Shown one piece after another: positions 15,255 through 23,515 of a stretch of 33,956 nt of DNA. Under the pieces are notes generated by a model. The model was not told where the DNA came from. It saw only the letters and a program-made list of their open reading frames with translations, and ran no database searches. Origin of the DNA: Ascidiaceihabitans sp029251465 (GTDB lineage Bacteria; Pseudomonadota; Alphaproteobacteria; Rhodobacterales; Rhodobacteraceae); NCBI RefSeq assembly GCF_042932805.1, contig NZ_CP170638.1:1-33956 (forward strand), written 5' to 3'. Numbering within the stretch: the stretch's first letter is position 1; each line of letters starts with the position of its first letter. The position numbers were made by a program, and so were the translations under genes.

Positions 15255-17996
15255 CTACGGGGCTTTGCGCGGTTTCGCTTTGGGCTTGGGTTTTCTCTTG
15301 GGCTTGGCCGCTTTTTTGGGGGCCGGGGCGGGTTTTGGCGCCGGCTCCGGTTCGGGCTCCGGTTCGGGTTTCGGTTTTGGCGCAGGTTCGGCTTTCGGCG
15401 CTGGTTCAGGTAGGGGCTTTGCCTCTGGTGCTGGCTCCGGTTTCGCAGGCTCGGTGGTCTGGGTCTTGAGCACAGAGACCATCGTGTCTTCGCTCATGAT
15501 CGGCATGCGCGACACCAAGACCATGACGTCTTCGCTGATTTTGGTGATCTGCAGGAACTGGTTGCGCAGCTTTTTGCCGTTCTCAATCGTGATCCAGCTG
15601 AGGGGATAGCTGCTGCCCACATCCCACGTGCGCGGAATGTCAAAGTAGGACATCGTGATGGTTTCGCGCATCGGCCCCGTGCCCTCAAGGCGCTGGGTTT
15701 CGACGATGGTCTGGGTCGCATCGCGGATGTTCAAAACCCGCTCGCCCGCGCCTTTGGCATACAGCCACAACCGGCTGCGGGTTTCATCCAACCCCACCAG
15801 CATCGCGCGTTTGTTGCCGCGCACCACGTCGTTGCGATCCCATTCCACAGGCATCAGCCAGACGGTTTCGTCGTCCCTGCGGCCTTTGTCGCGCAGGGTC
15901 GTCGCACTTAGCGAACCGCCGCCCGCAGAGGTGTGCAACGCCGACAGCGTGATTTTGCGCTGCGCCAGCGATGACCCGTCAATCAGCGGCTTGGCTGTGA
16001 GGTAGGAATAAACGGTGTCGGCGAACAGCGCTTTGACGCCGTCGACGGCTTTGGGCCAACTGAGCAAAGCCTCGGGAAAGACCATCATGTCGCCGGCGTC
16101 TTTTTCGACCAGACGGGTGATGTATTCATGCACAATGCCGTGGCGCACGTCGTAGGTTTCAAAATCGCCCAGCGTCTTGTGCGTTCGTTTGTGCATCGCA
16201 AAGATTTCAGGGCCATAGGCGCGCGTCGATAGGAAATGCGAGGCCACATCGCCGCCAATCGGCATGCCCAGCAGGTCGTTGTCTGCCTCAAAGAACGTGG
16301 TGAACAGGCTTTTGGGGTGGCGCGCCAATGCGGTCTTGGCCGCCTTGTAAAACCCCGGTTTCGGGTAAATGCCGGCCCCGTCACTGACCACGATGCAGTC
16401 GCGTGTTTGCGTTGCCACCAGCGTGTTCAGCGCGTCCCCTGCGGCAAGGCCGGTGCAGTCGATGGATCGGGCGTTCAGGCCAAAATCCGACAGGCGCATT
16501 TGCATGGCTTGCGCCGCGATGCGCAGCCGCGCGTCGGTAAAGGCGAGCAGGATTTCGTCGGGGGCTTCGCGTTCAAGCGCCGCGGCCATCAGGTCCAGAT
16601 CATCGCCGTGACGGGCCAGGATCACATGGCTGATCCCGTTCACGCGCTTTGGTCTGCGGTCCATCACTTTGGTGATCTCAAGGATGGCTTTGGCGCGCCC
16701 CTTGGCCTTGATTTCAGCCGCGATGTGGGCGTGAAACCCGTACCAGATGTTCAGGTTTTCGTCGTTGGAAAAGCTGGATTTCGCAATCACTTGCCCCTCG
16801 TTGAGCACCCTCTCGAGCTGTTTGGCGAGGCTTTGCGATTTGGGTTCCACCAAGCAGCGCGCGTGATCATCCTCGTCGATCAGCTCGGGCGTGCCACCGA
16901 CCGATGTGGCGATGAACGGAATGTTGTTTTCCAGCGCCTCGTAGACGGCCATCGTCGAATTTTCGATCAGCGACGGCATCACTGCGATCATGTCGCGGCT
17001 GCACATGTGGCTTAACGCTTCGGGCTGGTTTTTGTTGTCGATGATGGTGATCGGGAAATCCCAATTCGCGGCCTTGGCATTGATGTAGTCACTGACGGGC
17101 ATGCCGCCTTGGGTCGCCAGAGGTGCGCCCCATTTGCCCATGAACGTGACCCGCTCGGGGGCGACCCCACGATCCTTGAGAATATCGAGCGCGTTGCACA
17201 TCAGCTCGAGCCCTTTGCGCCCCTCAAGGCGGCCAAAGAAGATCAGCTCTTGGGTTTTGACCAGATCACCGGGGGCGCGAGGCGGGCGCTGATCCGTCAC
17301 GATGACCTTGGAAAAATCCACAACATTGGGCTGCACAAAGACGTTGTTTTTGGGGATCTTGTAACCGATGTGATCCATAAACGAGATCAGATGCGCGGAG
17401 CCGCCAATCACCGCATCCGCCAGCTCCACACATTTTTGTTCTGCGTAGGCGGCCAGAACCAGTTTGTCCTGATCCATCGGCTGCATTTGATAGTGGCGGT
17501 TCCAGATGTAGGGCGACGACGTCTTGACCAGAAACAGCGTGTCGGCAAAGGCCAGCCCCATCCGTTTTGCCATCAGCGCATAAATCAGCCCACCGCGCCA
17601 TTCGGACGTGTGCACCACATCAAATGTGTCGCCGTCGCGCAGCCATTCGTAGGCGGCCATGAACCGGCCCTGCCATTCAACCGCAGTGCCCCAGAGCGGG
17701 CGTGTGGGCTGTTCCAGATAGTGCAGCGTCACACCGAATTCGGCAAAATGTTCGACCCAGTGTTCAGGGGTTTCATCCTGCACAATCGGGCCCTTTAGCA
17801 GCAGCACATGCACCTCGTGACCGTGTGCGGCCAGACCTTTGGACAGGTGATAATAGGTCGACGCGATGCCGCCATTGCGCACGGGTCCGATGATTTCTTC
17901 GGTGACGATGCAGATGCGCAACCGCGCGCTGTCTTCGCTTAGACCGATTTGTGCGATCGAAGGGTACGTCTGGACCTTAAAGTCATCGTTCTGCAT
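15255..17996 (-). CDS. Large GT4 glycosyltransferase with second domain and basic proline-rich tail
   Basis: A 913-residue protein. Residues about 27-430 are a GT4/GT-B domain opening RICIVTEEIIGPVRNGGIAS (glycogen synthase-like), with IFFGRLEGRKGLELM and the donor-site block NSTMAVYEALENNIPFIATSVGGTPEL. Residues about 450-680 resemble a degenerate GT2/GT-A unit (DCIVVSDGAGIYPKPGF, YGPEIFAMHKRTHKTLGDF), as in GT4-GT2 fusion proteins. The last 60 or so residues are almost only Pro, Lys, Glu and Ala and end strongly basic. The tail resembles the cytoplasmic Pro/Lys/Glu region of KpsE. It ends 10 bp from the convergent photolyase gene and diverges from manC. Confidence 0.85.
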   Translation of the reverse strand: MQNDDFKVQTYPSIAQIGLSEDSARLRICIVTEEIIGPVRNGGIASTYYHLSKGLAAHGHEVHVLLLKGPIVQDETPEHWVEHFAEFGVTLHYLEQPTRPLWGTAVEWQGRFMAAYEWLRDGDTFDVVHTSEWRGGLIYALMAKRMGLAFADTLFLVKTSSPYIWNRHYQMQPMDQDKLVLAAYAEQKCVELADAVIGGSAHLISFMDHIGYKIPKNNVFVQPNVVDFSKVIVTDQRPPRAPGDLVKTQELIFFGRLEGRKGLELMCNALDILKDRGVAPERVTFMGKWGAPLATQGGMPVSDYINAKAANWDFPITIIDNKNQPEALSHMCSRDMIAVMPSLIENSTMAVYEALENNIPFIATSVGGTPELIDEDDHARCLVEPKSQSLAKQLERVLNEGQVIAKSSFSNDENLNIWYGFHAHIAAEIKAKGRAKAILEITKVMDRRPKRVNGISHVILARHGDDLDLMAAALEREAPDEILLAFTDARLRIAAQAMQMRLSDFGLNARSIDCTGLAAGDALNTLVATQTRDCIVVSDGAGIYPKPGFYKAAKTALARHPKSLFTTFFEADNDLLGMPIGGDVASHFLSTRAYGPEIFAMHKRTHKTLGDFETYDVRHGIVHEYITRLVEKDAGDMMVFPEALLSWPKAVDGVKALFADTVYSYLTAKPLIDGSSLAQRKITLSALHTSAGGGSLSATTLRDKGRRDDETVWLMPVEWDRNDVVRGNKRAMLVGLDETRSRLWLYAKGAGERVLNIRDATQTIVETQRLEGTGPMRETITMSYFDIPRTWDVGSSYPLSWITIENGKKLRNQFLQITKISEDVMVLVSRMPIMSEDTMVSVLKTQTTEPAKPEPAPEAKPLPEPAPKAEPAPKPKPEPEPEPEPAPKPAPAPKKAAKPKRKPKPKAKPRKAP

Positions 17997-18257
17997 GAGG
18001 CACCACTAAGTTCAAATTCGTAAATCTATGAAACAGGAGAGACCCCCACAGTACAAATGTACCTCCAAAAGAAATGCCACGCGCGCGGTATACCTGCAAG
18101 AGTAAAGGCCGCTTTGACCATCGTCCCGACACGTTGTTTTATAAGTGTTAATGGGCGCCACCCAATCACGCGGTCTCCGCATAAACCATTGCAACTTAAG
18201 TCTACTCACAGAATAACAGAACTCGACCCCCACGGCCAACAACAACGGAGCTTGCAT
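17997..18257. promoter_or_regulatory. Divergent intergenic region between the GT4 gene and manC, with a candidate manC promoter
   Basis: A 261-bp gap. A candidate plus-strand promoter is TTGACC (18114-18119), 17-bp spacer, TTTTAT (18137-18142), which matches the -10 consensus at 4 of 6 positions and leaves a leader of about 110 bases before the manC GTG. The annotatable frame entering this region from manC is an upstream extension without similarity to the family and is not counted as coding. No other structure was seen. Confidence 0.45.
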
Positions 18258-19673
18258 GTGATTACCCCAATTTTGCTCTGCGGCGGATCCGGCACGCGGC
18301 TTTGGCCGTTGTCGCGCAAAAGCTATCCCAAGCAATTTGTGCCGCTGGTCGGGGATGAAACCCTGTTTCAGGCGTCTGCCCGCCGTTTGTCGGGGGCAGG
18401 GTATGCGCCGGCTTTGGTGCTGACGGCCTCTGATTTCCGGTTCATCGTGACCGAGCAGTTGCAAGAGGCGGGGCTGGATCCGGGCGCGATCCTGATCGAA
18501 CCCTCGGCGCGCAACACCGCCCCGGCGATTTTGGCCGCGGCCCTGCATTTGGCCGCCACCGATCCGCAGGCCCTGATGCTGGTCGCCCCGTCCGATCATG
18601 TGGTGCCGGATGCGGGCGCGTTCCGCGCTGCGGTCGAGGCCGGTGTCCCTGCCGCGCGCGCCGGTCAAATCGTGACCTTCGGGATCACGCCGACGCATCC
18701 CGAAACCGCCTACGGCTACCTTGAACTGACGGCCGCACCCCAAGACGGTCAGGCCACGCCGCTGGCCCGTTTTGTCGAAAAGCCCGACGCAGAGGCCGCC
18801 GCGCAAATGCTGTCGGCGGGTACTTATCTGTGGAACGCGGGGCTGTTTTTGTGCACCGCGCAAACGATGATTGATGCCGCCTCTGCCCACGCCCCTGATC
18901 TGATCGCCCCCGTCAGCGAGGCCGTCCAAACCGCGCGCGCTGACCTCGGGTTTTTGCGCCTTGCTGCAACCCCGTGGGACGCGGCGCGCGACGTGTCGAT
19001 CGACTACGCGGTGATGGAGCGCGCAGACAATCTGTCGGTTGTGCCCTTTGGCGCGGGCTGGTCCGATCTGGGCGGTTGGGACGCGGTGTGGCGCGAAACC
19101 GGCCCCGATGCGCGCGGCGTTGCGACCAACGGTCCGGCCACTGCGATTGACTGCGACAACACGCTGTTGCGCTCTGAATCCGACGGGCTTGAGGTGGTGG
19201 GCATTGGCCTGCAAAACATCATGGCCGTGGCGATGCCCGACGCGGTTTTGATCGCCGACATGAGCCGCGCCCAAGACGTGAAGCTGGCCGTCGCAGCGCT
19301 CAAGGACAAAGACGCAAAACAGGCCACCGCCTTTCCCAAAGATCACCGCCCCTGGGGTTGGTTCGAAAGCCTCGTGATTGGCACGCGGTTTCAGGTCAAA
19401 CGCATCGTGGTGCACCCCGGCGCGGCGCTGTCGTTGCAATCGCACAACCACCGTTCTGAACATTGGATCGTGGTCCAAGGCACGGCCCGTGTGACCGTTG
19501 ACGACGACGTCAAACTGCTCAGCGAAAACCAGTCGGTCTACATCCCGCTGGGCGCTGTGCACCGCATGGAAAACCCCGGCAAGGTGCCGATGGTCTTGAT
19601 CGAAGTCCAAACCGGCAGCTATTTCGGCGAGGACGATATTATTAGGTACGAGGACGTGTACGCCCGTGAGTGA
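18258..19673 (+). CDS. manC: Mannose-1-phosphate guanylyltransferase / mannose-6-phosphate isomerase (type II, ManC)
   Basis: Bifunctional enzyme making GDP-mannose: an N-terminal nucleotidyltransferase and a C-terminal cupin isomerase. Seen: LLCGGSGTRLWPLSRKSYPKQF at about residues 6-27, RFVEKPDAE in the sugar-phosphate site, and the isomerase cupin block HPGAALSLQSHNHRSEHWIVV near residue 395. The start is set at GTG 18258 because GGAG lies 7 bases upstream and this gives 471 residues, the family norm; the open frame goes further upstream without conserved sequence. It leads a same-strand run into rmlC (6-bp gap). The GDP-mannose could feed mannose directly or be converted by enzymes encoded elsewhere. 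Confidence 0.95.
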   Translation: MITPILLCGGSGTRLWPLSRKSYPKQFVPLVGDETLFQASARRLSGAGYAPALVLTASDFRFIVTEQLQEAGLDPGAILIEPSARNTAPAILAAALHLAATDPQALMLVAPSDHVVPDAGAFRAAVEAGVPAARAGQIVTFGITPTHPETAYGYLELTAAPQDGQATPLARFVEKPDAEAAAQMLSAGTYLWNAGLFLCTAQTMIDAASAHAPDLIAPVSEAVQTARADLGFLRLAATPWDAARDVSIDYAVMERADNLSVVPFGAGWSDLGGWDAVWRETGPDARGVATNGPATAIDCDNTLLRSESDGLEVVGIGLQNIMAVAMPDAVLIADMSRAQDVKLAVAALKDKDAKQATAFPKDHRPWGWFESLVIGTRFQVKRIVVHPGAALSLQSHNHRSEHWIVVQGTARVTVDDDVKLLSENQSVYIPLGAVHRMENPGKVPMVLIEVQTGSYFGEDDIIRYEDVYARE

Positions 19674-19679
19674 AATGTC

Positions 19680-20234
19680 GTGAGTAATTTGGTCGTTGAG
19701 AAAACCCCGATCGAGGGTCTGCTGATCCTGACACCGCGCCGCTTTGGCGATGCCCGCGGGTTCTTTTCTGAATCGTGGAATGCCGCGACGATGGCGGATG
19801 CGGGCATTAATCTAGCGTTCGTGCAAGACAACCATTCGCTGTCTGCGCGCAAGGGCACGCTGCGCGGTTTGCACTTTCAAACGCCGCCCATGGCGCAGGA
19901 TAAACTGGTGCGTTGTGGTCGTGGATCGCTGTTTGACGTGGCGGTGGATATCCGGTCGGGATCGGCGACATTCGGGCAGTGGTTCGGGACTGAATTATCC
20001 GCAGAAAACGGCCGCCAACTGCTGGTGCCTGTCGGGTTCGCCCACGGCTTTGTCACGCTTAGCGACGACACCGAAATTTGCTACAAATGCACAGCACCTT
20101 ACGCGCCCGAGTGTGACGCAGGGATTGCATGGAATGACCCTGTGATCGGGGTTGATTGGGGTGTCAGCGATCCGGTTCTGTCCGACAAAGACGCACAAGC
20201 TGGGACGCTGGAGCAGGTCGGAACGCCGTTTTAA
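19680..20234 (+). CDS. rmlC: dTDP-4-dehydrorhamnose 3,5-epimerase
   Basis: Third step of dTDP-L-rhamnose synthesis. The 184-residue cupin has the family's EVRGFF-like DARGFFSESW, FVQDNHSLS, the catalytic histidine in TLRGLHFQ (H65), DKLVRC, VAVDIR and GFAHGFVTLSDDTEICYKC. GTG at 19680 lies 6 bp after the manC stop and has only a weak GAG-type ribosome site. No better start is present, so translational coupling with manC is likely. Its stop overlaps the convergent small secreted protein gene by 4 bp. Confidence 0.95.
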   Translation: MSNLVVEKTPIEGLLILTPRRFGDARGFFSESWNAATMADAGINLAFVQDNHSLSARKGTLRGLHFQTPPMAQDKLVRCGRGSLFDVAVDIRSGSATFGQWFGTELSAENGRQLLVPVGFAHGFVTLSDDTEICYKCTAPYAPECDAGIAWNDPVIGVDWGVSDPVLSDKDAQAGTLEQVGTPF

Positions 20235-20656
20235 CCCGCGCTCTCTACCGCCACAAAAACATAAGTTTGCCCCAGCGCGCCTTTGTCTTTTAGGGACACC
20301 CGCACCACAGCATCTTTGACGGCGTATTCCCGCAGGTCGTAGAAATCGGGGTGGTTCACGCCTTGGTCGTGCTGGCTGGAGGCCGCAAAACACGTCGCCA
20401 GATCGGTGTCGAACGCCGCGAATGTGGATTGGGCTGCGGGCGCACGGTAGTCGAATTCCCACGCGCAGTGATAGGCTTTGACGCCGCCCAAACCCAAAGT
20501 CATCTGGCAGGATTTTGCCCCCGTCAAAGGGGTCGGCACATCCGCGAACCCGTCTTGTGACGCGTGGACCAGATTGCGGACCTCGGTGCAGATATCAGCC
20601 ACCGCGACAGAGGCGCTGATCGTCAGGGTGCTGGCAAGGAAAAGGCGTGTGAACAT
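20231..20656 (-). CDS. Small exported cysteine-containing protein, unknown function
   Basis: A 141-residue protein I do not recognise. It has a clear Sec signal peptide (MFTRLFLASTLTISASVAVADIC, cleavage expected near Ala20), leaving a mature part of about 120 residues with four cysteines, which suggests disulfides in the periplasm. A cytochrome heme motif is not present. It is read against the direction of the surrounding rml genes, between rmlC and rmlB, and overlaps the rmlC 3' end by 4 bp. ATG at 20656. A lysozyme-inhibitor-like or structural periplasmic role is conceivable but unsupported. Confidence 0.7.
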   Translation of the reverse strand: MFTRLFLASTLTISASVAVADICTEVRNLVHASQDGFADVPTPLTGAKSCQMTLGLGGVKAYHCAWEFDYRAPAAQSTFAAFDTDLATCFAASSQHDQGVNHPDFYDLREYAVKDAVVRVSLKDKGALGQTYVFVAVESAG

Positions 20657-20766
20657 CAGGGCAGCTTAGGCGTAAAGCGCGCAAACAGATAGAGGGGCAT
20701 CCACTTGCTGTGCATTTGTCAAAAGAGCCGCTAGAATCCCTCAAAAGCAAAACAAAGCAGGCAGCG

Positions 20767-21807
20767 ATGAAAATACTGATCACAGGGGGGGCGGGGTTTA
20801 TTGGCTCGGCTGTTGTGCGTTTGGCGATTGGGCAGGGGCATGAGGTGATTAATCTGGATGCGCTGACCTATGCGGCGTGTTTGGACAATGTGGGTTCTGT
20901 GGCGGATCACGCGGGGTATGCCTTTGTAGAGGTTGATATTCGCGATGCCGCGGCCCTTGAGCAGGTGTTCAAAACCCACACACCCGACGCGGTGATGCAT
21001 CTGGCGGCCGAAAGCCATGTGGACCGGTCCATTGATGGGCCTGCGGCGTTCATCGACACAAATATCAGCGGGACGTACACCTTGCTTGAGGCGGCGCGCG
21101 CCTATTGGATGGGGGCAGGAAAGCCGGCTGATTTCCGGTTTCACCACGTGTCCACGGATGAAGTTTACGGCTCGCTTGGGGTCACCGGCCTGTTCACCGA
21201 AGACAGCCCCTATCAGCCCAACAGCCCCTACGCGGCGTCCAAAGCAGCAAGCGACCATTTGGTGCGATCATGGGGCGAAACCTACGGGCTGCCGGTGGTG
21301 CTAAGCAACTGTTCCAACAATTACGGCCCGTTCCATTTTCCGGAAAAGCTGATCCCTGTGGTGATCCTGAACGCGCTGGCGGGCAAGCCGATCCCGATCT
21401 ACGGGGCGGGCGAAAACATCCGCGACTGGCTGTACGTCGAGGACCACGCCGACGCGCTTTTGACCGTGCTAACCAAGGGCGCGCTGGGGCGGTCCTACAA
21501 CATCGGCGGGCACAACGAGGTGCGCAACATTGATCTGGTGCAGATGATTTGCGCGCTGCTGGACGAGTTGCGCCCCGGCACCACCGCTTACGCCGATCAG
21601 ATCACCTACGTGACAGACCGCCCCGGACACGATGCGCGCTACGCGATTGATGCGACACGGATTGCGGATGAACTGGGTTGGACCCCGTCGGTGACCCTGG
21701 AACAAGGGCTGCGCAAAACCGTCGCGTGGTATCTGGACAACGAGGCGTGGTGGCGGGCCTTGCAGGGCCGCAAGGGCGTCGGCGTGCGCCTTGGGGTTTC
21801 GGCATGA
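20767..21807 (+). CDS. rmlB: dTDP-glucose 4,6-dehydratase
   Basis: Second step of dTDP-L-rhamnose synthesis. The 346-residue extended SDR has GGAGFIG near the N-terminus, HLAAESHVDRSI, the catalytic STDEVYG, the active-site YAASKAASD and the NCSNNYGPFHFPEKL signature, all diagnostic of RmlB. ATG 20767 begins exactly at MKILITGG; the 19 codons in frame upstream are not family sequence. It ends in an ATGA overlap with rmlD. Confidence 0.97.
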   Translation: MKILITGGAGFIGSAVVRLAIGQGHEVINLDALTYAACLDNVGSVADHAGYAFVEVDIRDAAALEQVFKTHTPDAVMHLAAESHVDRSIDGPAAFIDTNISGTYTLLEAARAYWMGAGKPADFRFHHVSTDEVYGSLGVTGLFTEDSPYQPNSPYAASKAASDHLVRSWGETYGLPVVLSNCSNNYGPFHFPEKLIPVVILNALAGKPIPIYGAGENIRDWLYVEDHADALLTVLTKGALGRSYNIGGHNEVRNIDLVQMICALLDELRPGTTAYADQITYVTDRPGHDARYAIDATRIADELGWTPSVTLEQGLRKTVAWYLDNEAWWRALQGRKGVGVRLGVSA

Positions 21808-22643
21808 TCCTCGTGTTCGGGGCCTCGGGGCAAGTGGCGCGGGAACTTGGCGCGCTGGGGGGTGTCACCTGTCTGTCGCGTGCAGACGTTGATCTGGAAT
21901 ACCCGCTGAACTGTGCCGAGGCGATTGCGGTGCATGCCCCCCGCGCCGTGATCAACGCGGCCGCCTACACAAATGTCGATGGGGCCGAAACCGACGAGGC
22001 ACGCGCCCGCCTGATCAACGCGGATGCCCCCGAGGCGATGGCCCAAGCCTGCGCTGATCTGGGCATTCCGTTTGTCAGCATCTCGACCGATTACGTGTTC
22101 GACGGGGCAGGGGTGGTGCCTTGGGACACCAACGCTATGACCGCCCCGATCAACGCCTATGGCCGCAGCAAACTGGCGGGTGAAAAAGCCATCGCGCAGG
22201 TCGGCGGCACTTGGGCGATTTTGCGCACCTCTTGGGTGGTGTCGGCGCACGGCAATAATTTCGTGAAAACCATGCTGCGGCTGGGGGCAGAGCGCGACGC
22301 GCTAAACATCGTGGCCGATCAAATCGGCGGGCTGACCCATGCGCGCGACATCGCAAACGCCTGCCACGTGATCGCCGAACAACTGATCAAAGACCCCAGC
22401 AAATCCGGCGTCTTTCATTTCGCAGGCACCCCCGATGCATCCTGGGCCGATGTGGCGCGCGAGGTGTTCAAACAAGCCGGCCTGACCTGCGCCGTCACCG
22501 ACATTGCCAGTGACCAATACCCCACACCCGCGGCCCGCCCGTTAAATTCACGCCTCGATGGCCGTAAAATCGCCCATGTTTTCGGGATAGAACGCCCCGA
22601 CTGGCGCAACAGCATCACGACAATATTGGAAGACCTGACATGA
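21804..22643 (+). CDS. rmlD: dTDP-4-dehydrorhamnose reductase
   Basis: Last step to dTDP-L-rhamnose. The 279-residue SDR has MILVFGASGQVAREL at its start, INAAAYTNVDGAETDE, the STDYVFDGAG block, the catalytic YGRSKLAGE and WVVSAHGNNFVKTML. The start at ATG 21804 overlaps the rmlB stop (ATGA), giving translational coupling. The frame open further upstream overlaps rmlB and is not used. It ends in a second ATGA overlap with rmlA. Confidence 0.96.
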   Translation: MILVFGASGQVARELGALGGVTCLSRADVDLEYPLNCAEAIAVHAPRAVINAAAYTNVDGAETDEARARLINADAPEAMAQACADLGIPFVSISTDYVFDGAGVVPWDTNAMTAPINAYGRSKLAGEKAIAQVGGTWAILRTSWVVSAHGNNFVKTMLRLGAERDALNIVADQIGGLTHARDIANACHVIAEQLIKDPSKSGVFHFAGTPDASWADVAREVFKQAGLTCAVTDIASDQYPTPAARPLNSRLDGRKIAHVFGIERPDWRNSITTILEDLT

Positions 22644-23512
22644 GCACACGCAAGGGCATTATTCTGGCAGGCGGATCTGGCACGCGGCTTTATCCGATCA
22701 CCATCGGTGTGTCCAAACAGCTGCTGCCGATCTACGACAAGCCGATGATTTATTACCCGCTGTCCGTGCTGATGCTGGCCGGTATTCGCGAGATTGCCGT
22801 GATCACCACCCCCGAAGATCAGGCGCAATTCCAGCGCACGCTGGGCGATGGATCGCAGTGGGGGCTTCGCCTCACGTACATCATTCAGCCCAAACCCGAG
22901 GGCCTCGCGCAGGCCTATATTCTGGCGCGTGATTTTCTGGATGGGGCGCCCAGTGCGATGGTCCTTGGTGACAACATCTTTTTCGGGCACGGGCTGCCGA
23001 CGTTGCTGGCACAGGCCGATCAAACGATTGGCGCCACCGTCTTTGGCTATCACGTGGCCGACCCCGAACGCTACGGCGTGCTGCACTTTGACGAGGCGGG
23101 CAACGTCATCGACATCGTTGAAAAGCCGACCAAGGCGCCGTCGAACTACGCGGTCACGGGTCTGTATTTTCTGGATGGGACCGCGCCGGATCGCGCCGCA
23201 GACGTCACCCCGTCGATGCGGGGCGAGCTGGAAATCACCACGTTGCTGGGCAGCTATCTGCGCGACAAATCACTCAGCGTGCAAACCATGGGGCGCGGGT
23301 ATGCGTGGCTTGATACCGGCACCCATGCAAGTCTGCTGGATGCCGGAAATTTCGTGCGCACGCTGACCGAACGCCAAGGTCTGCAATCAGGGTGCCCCGA
23401 AGAGATCGCGTTTGAACAGAACTGGATCGACAAGGACGCCCTGCGCGCCCGCGCTGACCTGTTCGCCAAAAACAGCTACGGCGCGTATTTGCACCGGCTG
23501 CTTGAGGACTAA
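22640..23512 (+). CDS. rmlA: Glucose-1-phosphate thymidylyltransferase
   Basis: First step of dTDP-L-rhamnose synthesis: dTTP plus glucose-1-phosphate to dTDP-glucose. The 290-residue length is typical. Seen: GGSGTRLYPIT at 11-21, the SKQLLPIYDKPMIYYPLS block, GDNIFFGHGL, FGYHVADPERYGV and VEKPTKAPSNYAVTGLYF. It overlaps rmlD by ATGA. Together with rmlC, the four genes give the complete dTDP-rhamnose pathway on this plasmid, in the order C, (unrelated gene), B, D, A. Confidence 0.97.
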   Translation: MSTRKGIILAGGSGTRLYPITIGVSKQLLPIYDKPMIYYPLSVLMLAGIREIAVITTPEDQAQFQRTLGDGSQWGLRLTYIIQPKPEGLAQAYILARDFLDGAPSAMVLGDNIFFGHGLPTLLAQADQTIGATVFGYHVADPERYGVLHFDEAGNVIDIVEKPTKAPSNYAVTGLYFLDGTAPDRAADVTPSMRGELEITTLLGSYLRDKSLSVQTMGRGYAWLDTGTHASLLDAGNFVRTLTERQGLQSGCPEEIAFEQNWIDKDALRARADLFAKNSYGAYLHRLLED

Positions 23513-23515
23513 CGC

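Noticed and set aside
18057..18257. N-terminal extension of manC by 67 codons
   Set aside because: No family similarity; the GTG at 18258 has a proper ribosome site and gives the standard length.
18012..19610. 532-codon open frame on the minus strand over manC
   Set aside because: manC on the other strand has complete family motifs; the reverse frame is compositionally biased and matches nothing.
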